Part shown: positions 48,078 to 58,028 of the stretch, one piece after another
Layout of the letters: each line of letters begins with the position of its first letter
How positions within the stretch are numbered: position 1 is the first letter of the stretch
Origin: Trichuris trichiura
Taxonomy: Eukaryota > Nematoda > Enoplea > Trichinellida > Trichuridae
Direction: 5' to 3'
Length of the DNA: 64,000 nt
Assembly: GCA_037903355.1 (NCBI GenBank)
Contig: JBAJFE010000014.1
Coordinates: 124,001 to 188,000 of the forward strand
Notes under the pieces: model-generated
What the model was told of the DNA's origin: nothing
What the model saw: the letters and a program-made list of their open reading frames with translations, nothing else
The model's database searches: none
Made by a program: the position numbers and the translations under genes

Positions 48078-51000
48078 TTAAACCCGCGCTGAGGCCGGCT
48101 GGTCCATCACGTAATCACGGTACCGTGTCGGCATTCGGGTTTGGCGTTGCGGTCTTTTCGGATCGGCACTATGGTGTTTTGATGGGGATAGGCATGATGG
48201 CACGTCGTCTGGTTCCATAATGACCATCGGCCGGTAATCGGCCGCTCTCGGAAGTACGTGCAGAGTAGTACGACCCGTTCGCGGGAGAGGTCTTTTCTTC
48301 CGGGGCGGAATGCGTAACGCTTTTGGGCAAGGCTTCAAACGGTCGAAATGTACGGTTTGCTCGTCTCTTCGATTTTTGAGGTGCCGAATCCGGTACGTCA
48401 CTGCTGAGGGCTTCGCTATAACTCGGTAGGGTCCGACCCACGGTCGAGTGAATTTCCTGCATTCTCCTCTCCGAATCGTCCGTAATGACTGCAGGAATAC
48501 CAGCCCACCGACTCGAAATGGCACTCCCCTGCTGGTTTTGTCGTACTGCTGCTTTTGACGCCTTCGGGCTTCGTTTAAGCGACGTCGAGCGGCCACGTGT
48601 ATTTTTCTTAGTACTCTCTTCAGCTGTCTAACATGGTCTTCAGGTGACAACTCATTATTTTCCTCTAGTCTGCCCACGTCCTCTGGAAGGCGACAATGCT
48701 CCCTGAAAACCATAGTGTATGGTGTTGTCCGAATGCTGCTTTGCACACTTGCTCGATATGCCATCATAAGCTTTGGAAGTACTACGTCCCATTGCCTGTG
48801 ATTTTCTTCCACCGTCTTTGCTAGCATGTCTCCCAAGGTACGGTTCATTCTTTCCACCTGGCCATTGCTTGACGGATGATAAGCGGTAGTACGGGTTTTC
48901 TGAATTCCGAGTTCAGTACACATTGATTGAAACACTGATGACTCGAACTGTGCTCCTTGATCTGTATGGATCGCCTCCGGCACGCCGTATCTGCAGATGA
49001 ACTCGTTAACCAGAACTGCTGTCACGGTTTTGGCTTCCTGGTTGGGAATCGGGAACGCCTCCGCGAATTTCGAAAAACAGTCCATCACGACCAGAATGTA
49101 GCGGTTGCCGGTCTCACTGGTAACAAGCGGGCCCAAGATGTCAATTGCTATCCTTTGCCACCTCCTCGTCGCCCGCAAGGGATGTAGTGGTGCCTTACCC
49201 TTCGGTAGAGGGCCATTCCGTGTGTTACACTCATAGCAAGTACCAACATAGCCCTTTATGTCGGTCCGGTACCCAGGCCAGTAGAACTTTTCCCGGATTC
49301 TTTCTGTGGTTTTTTCCATACCAAGATGTCCTGCCGTGGCGCCTTCATGCGCTTGTTTCAATACGCGGCTTATCATGCGTTTTGGAACTACTACCTGCCA
49401 GCGAAAGCCGGAGTAATCCGCGCAAAACCATTTCCGCACCAGTATACCATTTCGGACTGCCAGTCGATGCCAATTCAGCATTAATAGATTTTTTGCGTTT
49501 GAGCGTCTCTGGCGACTGAGCTCGTGCTCTGCCATTCCGGCTTCTTTCGCTTTTAGTACGGGCCCAACGTCTTCATCCTCCAGCTGTGCCTTTCTCATGT
49601 CCTCCAGGCCGTCTAGAACCACTACGTTGACCGGTTGACTTGTTCCCTCAGTGCCGCTCCTGCCGCATTGTTTGCACGGTATACGTGACAGCGTATCCAC
49701 ATTAGCATGTCTGCTTCCGGCCCTGTGTTCTATGACGAAGTCATACTGTTGCAACTTTTGCTGCCACCGCGCCCACTGACCGTCTGGGTTTTTAAAATTG
49801 CGTAACCATTGCAAGGACCCGTGGTCAGTGCGTAGCTTAAATTTCTGTTGGAGATACGGCCTGAATTGTTCCACGAACGTGATAACTGCCAGCATTTCCC
49901 GCCGAGTGACGCAGTATCTTCGTTCGGCCCTGGTAAGCGTTCTGCTGGCAAAGGCTACTGGGTGTTCCCGCCCCTGAACATCAGTCTGAGAAAGAACGGC
50001 GCCAATGGCTGTATCGCTGGCATCCGTATCCAGAATGAACGGAACGCTAAAATCAGGTAGCTGAAGAACCGGATGTGACAGGAGGGCTGCCCGCAATTTG
50101 TGGAAGGCTTCCGCACATTCCAGCGACCATTCAAATGGTTTCCTCTTTTCCGTGAGTTGGTGCAACGGTTTGGCGATAGCAGCAAAATTCTTAATAAACT
50201 TCCTGTAATAAGACGCCAGTCCGAGGAAGCGTTGTACTTCCGTGAGACACTTCGGGACCGGGTAGGTGCGCATTTTCTCGGTCAACGACGGGTCCGGCTC
50301 TATCCCTCTCTCGCTGACAATGTGTCCGAGGTAACACACCTCCTTGCAGAATAGTTTGCACTTCCTGCTGTTGACTTTAAGACCCGCTTCCTGAAGCCTG
50401 CTCAGTACTTGTGCTAAATGCTCTATGTGTTCTTCCGCTGTACGACTGAACACAATTATGTCATCCAAATACACCAGGCATGTGCTCCATTTCAAGCCAG
50501 CCAATACGCGCTCCATGAGCCGTTGGAAGGTGGCCGGCGCCCCGGTCAACCCGAAGGGCATAACGTTGAACTGGAATAGCCCATCGTGGGTAATAAACGC
50601 TGTCTTTTCCTTTGCGGCATCCGTCAGCTCTACCTGCCAGTAACCGCTTAACAGGTCAATCGTGGAGAAATAGCGTGCTCCAGCCAGTGCCTCCAGCGTC
50701 TCGTCAACGCGGGGTATGGGGTACGCGTCCCTACGGCTCACTTCATTGAGCTTCCGATAGTCCACGCAAAGTCGTATGGAGCCATCCTTCTTCCTCACAG
50801 GAACTATGCCGGCTGCCCAGGGGCTATTCGACGGCTCTATGATTTTATTGTCTAGCATGCGCTGGATGAGCTGACTAACTTCATTCCTTTCAAGGGGAGA
50901 CAGCCGACGTAACGGATGTCGGACGGGTCGATTGCTGTCTGTTATTATGTCGTGTTTGAGGATGCTAGTTCGCCCGAAATCGACTTCGCTGGCAGCGAAC

Positions 51001-51626
51001 GCATTGCAGAACTTCGACAACATGCCACGTAATTTCCCTTGCTGTGACACCGTCAGCGGGGCTCCTGTACTCTCGATTAAGCGCTGCAACATTCTTTCGC
51101 TCGTGGATGCCGATTTCCCAGGGCTCACGGACCATGCTCCATTCCCTGACGCGCGGCCTGCACTTTGTAGCGGAATCTTTAGCTTCTGTTCCGAACAGTT
51201 CAGGGTCCCCCGGGCCAGGTCGACTACAAAGCCGTGCAGCTTCAAAAAGTCAACTCCCAGCAAGCCGGCAAACTGTAGTTTATCCACTACGATGACCTCC
51301 ATTGCAAAGGTTTTATCCCCCACTTGAAGTGGCAGTAACACGCTGCCCATGACGTCCAACGCGGTGCCTCCAGCTGATAATAGGCAAACTTTGCACGGGG
51401 ATAGCTCCCACTGTCCTCCGATCCTTCGGAATTCGTCAGAACGCAAGAGGGTCCGGCCCGCACCTGTATCCACCAGCATGCGTATGAACTTAGTGCGGAC
51501 TTTGACCGACACACATAAACATGCTCCCGTGTTTGCTCCCCCGGATTCCCTTGCGTTCACCATTTTTACAGTCTGCGCAGGCTGCGTTACTGTTGCGTCG
51601 TGCATTAACAACTGGGTACGCATCAA
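48078..51626 (-). CDS. pol: Gypsy pol polyprotein: protease, RT, RNase H, integrase
   Basis: An open frame of 1182 codons without interruption. In order: aspartic protease with MLVDTGAGRTLL near residue 50 and LLGVDF near 120; reverse transcriptase with VRKKDGSIRLCVDYRKLN, FSTIDLLSGYWQ, MPFGLTGAPATFQ and the catalytic YLDD box; RNase H with TDASD, the REML glutamate and TDHGSL; integrase with an HHCC zinc finger (H-x6-H, then CYEC), the DDE triad in AIDILG, IHTDQG and QVERMN, and a GPY/F-type VGPYRV module. It overlaps gag by 137 bp in the +1 frame, so it is probably made by frameshifting rather than from its own start; the first codon listed is only the end of the open frame. Nothing essential looks missing. 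Confidence 0.96.
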   Translation of the reverse strand: MMRTQLLMHDATVTQPAQTVKMVNARESGGANTGACLCVSVKVRTKFIRMLVDTGAGRTLLRSDEFRRIGGQWELSPCKVCLLSAGGTALDVMGSVLLPLQVGDKTFAMEVIVVDKLQFAGLLGVDFLKLHGFVVDLARGTLNCSEQKLKIPLQSAGRASGNGAWSVSPGKSASTSERMLQRLIESTGAPLTVSQQGKLRGMLSKFCNAFAASEVDFGRTSILKHDIITDSNRPVRHPLRRLSPLERNEVSQLIQRMLDNKIIEPSNSPWAAGIVPVRKKDGSIRLCVDYRKLNEVSRRDAYPIPRVDETLEALAGARYFSTIDLLSGYWQVELTDAAKEKTAFITHDGLFQFNVMPFGLTGAPATFQRLMERVLAGLKWSTCLVYLDDIIVFSRTAEEHIEHLAQVLSRLQEAGLKVNSRKCKLFCKEVCYLGHIVSERGIEPDPSLTEKMRTYPVPKCLTEVQRFLGLASYYRKFIKNFAAIAKPLHQLTEKRKPFEWSLECAEAFHKLRAALLSHPVLQLPDFSVPFILDTDASDTAIGAVLSQTDVQGREHPVAFASRTLTRAERRYCVTRREMLAVITFVEQFRPYLQQKFKLRTDHGSLQWLRNFKNPDGQWARWQQKLQQYDFVIEHRAGSRHANVDTLSRIPCKQCGRSGTEGTSQPVNVVVLDGLEDMRKAQLEDEDVGPVLKAKEAGMAEHELSRQRRSNAKNLLMLNWHRLAVRNGILVRKWFCADYSGFRWQVVVPKRMISRVLKQAHEGATAGHLGMEKTTERIREKFYWPGYRTDIKGYVGTCYECNTRNGPLPKGKAPLHPLRATRRWQRIAIDILGPLVTSETGNRYILVVMDCFSKFAEAFPIPNQEAKTVTAVLVNEFICRYGVPEAIHTDQGAQFESSVFQSMCTELGIQKTRTTAYHPSSNGQVERMNRTLGDMLAKTVEENHRQWDVVLPKLMMAYRASVQSSIRTTPYTMVFREHCRLPEDVGRLEENNELSPEDHVRQLKRVLRKIHVAARRRLNEARRRQKQQYDKTSRGVPFRVGGLVFLQSLRTIRRGECRKFTRPWVGPYRVIAKPSAVTYRIRHLKNRRDEQTVHFDRLKPCPKALRIPPRKKRPLPRTGRTTLHVLPRAADYRPMVIMEPDDVPSCLSPSKHHSADPKRPQRQTRMPTRYRDYVMDQPASARV

Positions 51627-52518
51627 GAGATTTATTCCACGGCTTGGTATAACGATCCGGACACCTCTCGGCCGCTTGCATCCTAGGACAGTCCTTCCTC
51701 AGGTGACCTCGGCGTCCACAACTGAAGCATCGTGCGCGGCCTACTGCTCGAGGCCCTTCTGTTGACTGTCTTCCGTGCAATCCGACTGCCAGGGGTGAAA
51801 GCTGCAGGCTCATTTCCTGCATCATCCGCTTCAGCTCATCCACCTCGTTGCGCAGTGCTCGGACCTCGTCGAGGCTTCCCGCTCTCTGGTAGATCGGTGG
51901 ACTACCACCCCTTCGCTCCGGAAGAACGCCTCTCGATATCGCCGCTGCGATTTCCTCCACCTCTCCCACATGGATCCTAGCGCTGTGGGTTGCCTTACCT
52001 CGATAGGCTTGCTCCGTCGCCTCTTGCTGGATCGCCATTCTCACAGCATCCATTAGCGAACTAGGATTCGCGCGACGGACGGTACTCGCCCATTCTTCAG
52101 GTCCCAATTCCGTCAGAAAGCGTTCCAGCGACAAAGCATCACGCACTCCTGGTGCAAATGCTGGATATGCCCTGGCCGCCAGCTTCGAGAGTTCTCGTGC
52201 AAAAGTGAACCAGTCCTCCTTCTTGGTTTTCCGTCTGGTCCGGAACAGCGTCACATTAAGCTGTTCTACATTCGGTGGAACCAGCAAGGTGGTGAGTCCC
52301 GTGATACAGCTATCGTAGGACTCTCTTTGCTCCGCTGCCAGCTGTCCAAAGGCCCAGGCAGCATCGCCCGTTAGGGATACCGCCAACCATTGTAACTTGT
52401 CCTGCTCGGTCCACCGATTCAATATGCTACACTGCTCGAAGGCGGTTCTCCAGTTCTGCCAGCTGCCCTCACCGTCATAAGTCTGGGGCACGACCACTGG
52501 GCGGCTAGGTGGTTCCAT
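51490..52518 (-). CDS. gag: Gypsy gag protein
   Basis: 342 codons from the ATG at 52518..52516 (MEPPSRPVV), which sits 27 bp inside the longer open frame and just downstream of the primer-binding site. The N-terminal half resembles retrotransposon gag (YDGEGSWQNWRTAFEQC, WLAVSLTGDAAWAFGQL, DWFTFARELSKLA). A helical ALRNEVDELKRMMQEMS segment lies before one CCHC zinc knuckle, CFSCGRRGHLRKDCP, near residue 270. The C terminus overlaps the start of pol. Confidence 0.93.
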   Translation of the reverse strand: MEPPSRPVVVPQTYDGEGSWQNWRTAFEQCSILNRWTEQDKLQWLAVSLTGDAAWAFGQLAAEQRESYDSCITGLTTLLVPPNVEQLNVTLFRTRRKTKKEDWFTFARELSKLAARAYPAFAPGVRDALSLERFLTELGPEEWASTVRRANPSSLMDAVRMAIQQEATEQAYRGKATHSARIHVGEVEEIAAAISRGVLPERRGGSPPIYQRAGSLDEVRALRNEVDELKRMMQEMSLQLSPLAVGLHGRQSTEGPRAVGRARCFSCGRRGHLRKDCPRMQAAERCPDRYTKPWNKSLDAYPVVNARRNSNAACADCKNGERKGIRGSKHGSMFMCVGQSPH

Positions 52519-52544
52519 GCCTGCGTCGTGGCGGGGTTTCGACA

Positions 52545-52562
52545 ATCCTGTTCGGTGCGCCA
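52545..52562 (-). promoter_or_regulatory. Primer-binding site
   Basis: One base after the 5' LTR the element reads TGGCGCACCGAACAGGAT. The complement (ATCCTGTTCGGTGCGCCA) looks like a tRNA 3' end with G as discriminator and a T-arm CCTG, best compatible with a tRNA-Ser-type primer. It does not match the Ala, Leu or Met tRNAs of this window. Confidence 0.75.
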
Positions 52563-52563
52563 G

Positions 52564-52894
52564 TGTAAAACTTCACGCGCTCAGTAGCACGAATCAAAAG
52601 CTTTATTCATTTGCACAGCGGACATGACAAGAACAGCGCACGTTCTGCCGAAAAAGATCTCTCCTCCTTCAGTCTTCCCCTTTTATAGCTGTCGTGTTCT
52701 TCCGCTTGGCTCCGTGCCAGCACTGCGGGTGGGCCAACTGGTTTTATTTGATGACCTTGATGCGGACCACCGTGAGCGGCGGAGCGATTCTACCTAACGG
52801 TCTTCCCGTGCCGCCTGCTGCGAGTCGGCGCACTGGTTTTACCTGATGAACTTGATGTGGACCACCGTGAACGGCAAAGCGATTTCCTGTTACA
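52564..52894 (-). repeat. 5' LTR
   Basis: 331 bp, indistinguishable by eye from the 3' LTR. The presumed promoter TATAAAAG is at 52687..52680 and AATAAA at 52607..52602 in element sense. Confidence 0.95.
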
Positions 52895-53630
52895 CTTGTC
52901 CACCTCTGTAAAACTTTGCGAGCATTTCCGACTATGCACGTTACAGACAAGTTACAAATATTATAATACCCTTTTGTGGAAGGGAACAGATTTAACGAGG
53001 AAGACTACAGACGAATAAATTGCTGATATTGAAGGTTAATTGTAAACTCATTTTTAGTAAATCTAGTCTGACGATGCCTTCAGGTGATGAGGAACAGAAA
53101 GCGCCTCGTCTTCAAGGCAATACGCTTAACTGTTTTACTGAAAACAGCGGGCTACAACAGTTAGTATTAATAATTTCATTTAAATGCGTTTGCTATCATG
53201 TCTCGCATGATATTCACTGACCGTTCCACTTGTTTGCTAAGTTGATGGATACAGCTACTAATGGCTATTTTAAGCTTGTGCAAAAGTTGAAAAATCAAAC
53301 AGCAGTTCACTGTTTCATTGGTTCGTAAGCTGCCAGTAAAGCTGTCATAATAGCTGGACTAAATTCCACGCCAATGCTCATTGACTAGAACACCCAGAAT
53401 GGCGTATGCTAAGGTGCGCTTCCACTTGAATCTGGCGGCATAGCTAACGAAACAAATAAAAAAGCTCGTGTCAGCTTAACTGCACGTAAGAGCCACGGCT
53501 TATGCTTCATAAATCGAATGTTTAAGTTTATCTAATCGGTTAGAATAACTATAAGGCTGCTGAAAAGGATAGCATAGTAATAACACAGTAAGCATCAAAC
53601 TCAGAGCTCAAGTAAGGAGGTTCACATAAT

Positions 53631-53703
53631 GGGCCACTAGCTCAAATGGTAGAGCGCTCGCTTAGCATGCGAGAGGTACTGGGACCGATACCCAGGTGGT
53701 CCA
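53631..53703 (+). tRNA. tRNA-Ala(AGC)
   Basis: Intact; the T-loop reads ACCGATA instead of ATCGATA. Confidence 0.95.
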
Positions 53704-53871
53704 TTACATGCTCTTAATCTTTTTCCTCGGTTCAGTCACCGTTGTTTTATAATATTAAAGTTGTAAAACTGTGCTCAGTATCCATGTAACCGGCTCGTGT
53801 ACTGACGTTTTTAAATAGATGTAATTTTAACATATTGTCCGTTAGAACAAACTGTTAAATATTATACCACT

Positions 53872-53943
53872 AGCAGAGTGGCGCAGAGGAAGCGTGCTGG
53901 GCCCATAACCCAGAGGTCCGTGGATCGAAACCACGCTCTGCTA
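53872..53943 (+). tRNA. Initiator tRNA-Met(CAT)
   Basis: Intact; lies 168 bp after the Ala gene, the same order as inverted 56841/57081. Confidence 0.97.
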
Positions 53944-54871
53944 GCACACAACACACTGTTTACTGAACCTGCAATCGTATACTGTAAATTACCCAGAAAA
54001 TCCTCTTTTCTGCAAAACAATGACCTTCAGAAAAATAATCCAGTGAAAGCTGAATTGCACTGATTGTTAATTAGCAGAATGCTCAAAAAATCAGTGATCA
54101 AGCAAAACCATTTCTATTCTAGTATATTAATGAGAAAAATGTTTTCAAAGCACTACCTAATTTTTGCATCACATGACTGCGTAAAAGCCTGCAATTTTCA
54201 ATCTTTTCGGACATTTAGAATTTCTCCAAACTTTGATTAGAACCAGCAGAGGGTGTTCACGATGCCGAAAGAGAAGACGTTTGCGTATGAAAACTCCAAG
54301 ACTCAAAGTACCAAAATGCAATGTAATTGTAACGAAGATCACTCTGTGCTTTGCTTTAAAGTTTTGTCTTTTTGTGCTATTCTTTCTGATTTCGCTTCGT
54401 TCAAAAGAATGGAAACCCTGTGATGAGGTTGTTCTCGACCAGAAGAATGCGATAAATTTAATTTATGAAACTATTTAACGGAGCAAGAGCGAAGATTAGA
54501 ATCTACCAGCAGACCTTGAAAATGACCTAAAAGCTCTGGTCTGCAAGTTGTATTTTCTGAACGGGTCTGTCCGTAAGTAAAATATAAGCTATTGTACAGT
54601 TATTTTGTAAATACGTGAGCAGCAGACAAATGATGGTTATCACACAATGGGAGCCGCATGAAGATTAATTATTTCATCTGTTAATAATCACTTTTGCGAT
54701 AATAGACTTTCGCCCGTTAAAATGAAACACATTATTCCGCTGTAGCTTGGGATGTGTTTGCAACTGATGCTGTTCAGTGGCAGTGGAGTGAGGCCAATTC
54801 CAGTAACTTCCTTTGAGAGCAATGCACATTTTTCAAATGCAATGAATTGTTATGCAAGAAAAGAGGTTGTG

Positions 54872-54944
54872 GGGCCACTAGCTCAAATGGTAGAGCGCTC
54901 GCTTCGCATGCGAGAAGTACTGGGATCGATACCCAGGTGGTCCA
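54872..54944 (+). tRNA. tRNA-Ala(CGC)
   Basis: The anticodon loop is TTCGCAT and the junction after the anticodon stem reads GAAGT rather than GAGGT. G3:U70 is present. Confidence 0.96.
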
Positions 54945-55034
54945 CCATGTTACGCACCTCATCAAGTACTCTCGCCTAGTAATGTTTTAAACTTCTTTAT
55001 TCCATTTGGTGAAAACGTTTAAGCTCTGGTTGAA

Positions 55035-55075
55035 TACCACTTGCACGCTAAGTGGCTGGTCTACTGATTGAGGTA
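55035..55075 (-). pseudogene. tRNA-Ala relic
   Basis: Counterpart of the relic at 30970; only the anticodon arm and part of the D-arm are left (CACTTGCACGCTAAGTGG). Confidence 0.5.
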
Positions 55076-55458
55076 GTTATTGAAAGAACACAAGGAGCAA
55101 TTGTTGCTCATTAGTATTGTTAATGGCGCGTTTAGAATAAAACTTGGCTTTTCGTAATTGGTGACTTCCTGACTCACCCTGTTGAACAAGACGTAAATAG
55201 TTCCCGGAGGCTAGACGAAAGCGTTTTCAGTTAACCCTTTTTAAAGCAGGATGTTCAGAACTTGTGACAGTCGAAACGATAAGCCTATTAAACTAAGGAC
55301 TATAAAACTAATACGTTTTTCAGATTAAGAGAAGGAAATTTCACGAACGATCAAAGCACTAAATCTTCCTTGGTTAACGTACAGCTTATATGATAAGATA
55401 TTCTTACATTCCTATTGTCAATACTGATGAAAAACATTTGCTTGCTGTACTCCCCCAG

Positions 55459-55512
55459 CGGCTATCTCAATCAATAGACCGGTCGCTTAGCGCGCAAGTT
55501 TGATTCGACTAG
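55459..55512 (+). pseudogene. tRNA-Ala relic
   Basis: GTCGCTTAGCGCGCAAG with AGC at the anticodon position; acceptor lost. Mirror partner of the relic at 55035 across the P2 spacer. Confidence 0.55.
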
Positions 55513-55593
55513 AACTAAAACTTTTTCACCAAAGTCAATGAAGAAGTTTAAAACCTTACCAAGCGAGAACATCTAATGCAGAGCGTATGATGG

Positions 55594-55666
55594 TGGACCA
55601 CCTGGGTATTGATCCCAGTACCTCTCGCATGCAAAGCAAGCGCTCTACCATTTGAGCTAGTGGCCC
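55594..55666 (-). tRNA. tRNA-Ala(TGC)
   Basis: Intact apart from one T-G pair in the anticodon stem (CTTGC/GCGAG). Confidence 0.93.
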
Positions 55667-56289
55667 GGCAACCTCCTTTCTTGCGGAATGATCAATTGCA
55701 CTTGAAAAATGAACAATGCTCTCAAATCAAGTTACTGGAATTAGCCTCACTCCACTGCCACCGAACAGCATCAATTGCAAACACATCCCAAGCTACCGCG
55801 GATTAATGTGTTTCATTTTAACGGGCGGAAGTCAATTATCGCAAAAGTGATTATTAACAGATGAAATAATTAAACTTCATACAGTTTCCATTGTGTGATA
55901 ACGATCATTTGTCTGCTGTTCGCTTATTTATAAAATAACTGTACAATAGCTTATATTTCACTTACGGACAGACCCGTTCGGAAAATACAACTTGCAGACC
56001 AGAGCTTTTAGGTCATTTTCAAGGTCTGTTGGTGGATTTCAATCTTCGCTCTTGCTCCATTAAATGGTTTCATAAATTAAATTTATCGCATTCTTTTGGC
56101 CGGCGAAAACAATTTCACGAGTCTTTCCATTCCTTTGAAGGAAGTGAGATGAGAAAGAATAGCACAAAAAACAGTCAGAACCAAAGCGCTGAGTGACTTT
56201 TATTAAAAAATACATTGCAGTTTGGAACTTTGATTCTTGGAATTTTCGTACGCAAAAGCTCTTTCTTTCACCATTGTGAAAACCATCTG

Positions 56290-56514
56290 TCGCGTGATTC
56301 ACGCTCAGGCGAACATGCAAACTCTTCTGGGTAAGGAGGAGACGGGTGGACCTGACTGATGATTGGATGGATTGAAGAATCCCTACTGCTGGCCTGCTTT
56401 CCCACTCTCTGATTTCGACTTTCCGACCAGTTGGTTGTTTTTGTGACCATCCGATAGTTGTATTCCGACCGATAGTAAACGTATTCACTCCAATCTTTCT
56501 ATTATTGACGATTT
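56290..56514. mobile_element. 225-bp unidentified insertion with 8-bp target duplication
   Basis: ACCATCTG occurs at 56282..56289 and again at 56515..56522. The paralogous positions at about 32200 and, inverted, about 54250 continue directly from the first copy to the following TGNTTCTAAT without insert. The insert has no clear terminal inverted repeat, no poly-A end and no long open frame. An 8-bp duplication would fit hAT-like DNA elements, but the ends do not prove this. Confidence 0.75.
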
Positions 56515-56840
56515 ACCATCTGCTGATTCTAATTGAAGCTTGGAGAAATCCGAAGTGCATGGGAAGATTGAAAATTGCAGTTCTTTTTGCAGTGACGCAA
56601 TGCAAAAATTACGTAGTGCTTTGAAGACATTCCTTTCAGTAACATGATAGAGTAGAAATTCAATTAACTGGAATGGTTTTGCTTGACTACTGATTATTTG
56701 AACATTCTGCTAATTAACAATCAAAGCAATTCAGCATTCACTGGATTATTTTTGTTAAGATCGCTGTTTTGCGGGAAAGAGGATTTTCTGGGTAATTTGC
56801 AGTACACGATTGCAGGTTCAGTAAACAGTGTGTTGTGTGC

Positions 56841-56912
56841 TAGCAGAGCGTGGTTTCGATCCACGGACCTCTGGGTTATGGGCCCAGCACGCTTCCTCTG
56901 CGCCACTCTGCT
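56841..56912 (-). tRNA. Initiator tRNA-Met(CAT)
   Basis: Intact; the paralogue of the decayed gene at 32830. Confidence 0.97.
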
Positions 56913-57080
56913 AGTGGTATAATATTTAACAGTTTGTTCTAACGGACAATATGTTAAAACTACATCTATTTAAAAACGTCAGTAGACGAGCTGGTTACAT
57001 GGGTATTAAGCACAGTTTTACAATCTTGATATTATAAAACAACGGTGACTGAACCAAGGCAAAAGATTAAGAGCATGTAA

Positions 57081-57153
57081 TGGACCACCTGGGTATCGAT
57101 CCCAGTACCTCTCGCATGCTAAGCGAGCGCTCTACCATTTGAGCTAGTGGCCC
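57081..57153 (-). tRNA. tRNA-Ala(AGC)
   Basis: Intact; same position in the arm as 33070. Confidence 0.96.
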
Positions 57154-57911
57154 GTTATTACTATGCTATCCTTTTCAGCAGTCTTACAGTTATTCTAACC
57201 GATTAGACAAACTTAAACATTCGATTTATGTAGCATAAGCCGTGGCTTTTACGTGCAGTTAAGCTGACATGAGCGTTTTTATTTGTTTCGTTAGCTAAGC
57301 CGCCAGATTCAAGTGGAAGCGCACCTTAGCTTACGCCATTCTGGGCGTTCTAGTCAATGAGCATTGGCGTGGAATTTAGTCCAGCTATTATGACAGCTTT
57401 ACTGGCAGCTTACGAACCAATGAAACAGTGAACTGCTGTTTGATTTTTCAACTTTTGCACAAGCTTAAAATAGCCATTAGTAGCTGTATCCATCAACTTA
57501 GCAAACAAGTGGAACGGTCAATGAATATCATGCGAGACATGATAGCAAACGCATTTAAATGAAATTATTAATACTAACTGTTGTAGCCTGCTGTTTTCAG
57601 TAAAACAGTTAAGTGTATTGCCTTGAAGACGGGGCGCTTTCTGTTCCTCATGACCTGAAGGCATCGTCAGACTAGATTTACTAAAAATGAGTATACAATT
57701 AACCTTCAATATCAGCAATTTATTCGCCTGTAGTCTTCCTCGTTAAATCTGTGCCCTTCCGCAAAAAGGTATTATAATATTTATAACTTGTCCGTAACGT
57801 GCATAGTCGGAAATGCTCGCAAAGTTTTACAGAGGTGGACAAGCATTCGCACTAACGTAATGGTTAAATAGCGCAATCTGTTTCATTATTTCTGAAATAG
57901 ATAGCGAAAAT

Positions 57912-58028
57912 TGACAGCGGTGGGATTCGAACCCACGCCAGTATTCACTGACCAGAACACTCAGATCTGCTTAACGTAGACAAGTTTTCACTTGAGTCTG
58001 GCGCCTTAGACCGCTCGGCCACGCTGTC
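57912..58028 (-). tRNA. tRNA-Leu(CAA) with 33-nt intron
   Basis: The intron stem is TCTAC/GCAGA, with one A-C mismatch inside an otherwise compensated helix. Confidence 0.94.

Larger units (their letters stand above)
47695..52894 (-). mobile_element. Intact Ty3/Gypsy LTR retrotransposon
   Basis: A 5200-bp element in minus orientation with two 331-bp LTRs that look identical by eye, a primer-binding site, gag, pol in the order protease, reverse transcriptase, RNase H, integrase, and a polypurine tract. The pol order and integrase after RNase H place it in the Ty3/Gypsy (Metaviridae-type) group; no env frame is present. Identical LTRs and uninterrupted frames indicate a recent insertion, possibly an active element. 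It interrupts P2 left arm between tRNA-Leu and tRNA-Ala. Confidence 0.96.
46925..55080 (+). repeat. Palindrome P2, left arm (split by Gypsy element)
   Basis: The order is Leu 47506, Gypsy insertion, Ala(AGC) 53631, Met 53872, Ala(CGC) 54872. Removing the 5.2-kb element leaves about 2.95 kb, matching the inverted right arm at 55455-58605. Homology begins near CATGTAAACTCGTAC (about 46938), mirrored at about 58600. Confidence 0.88.

Noticed and set aside
48957..51327. Several plus-strand frames of 70-138 codons
   Set aside because: Antisense shadows of the long Gypsy pol frame.
53060..53110. GTGATGAGG...GAAAG near 53.08 kb as a further hammerhead core
   Set aside because: Lacks CTGA and a pairing stem between the two words.
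53878..54063. Frames over initiator tRNA-Met genes (also 34436, 56683, 56721, 60184, 60282)
   Set aside because: Translation of the tRNA sequence, not protein genes.
56340..56400. CTGATGA inside the 225-bp insertion as a hammerhead
   Set aside because: No stem II followed by GAAA; only the seven-base word matches.
54233..56488. Frames at 54233-54478 and 56060-56488 ending in the same short peptide
   Set aside because: They share an ending because they lie in mirrored arms of P2; the rest of the frame is not kept and the second runs into the 225-bp insertion.
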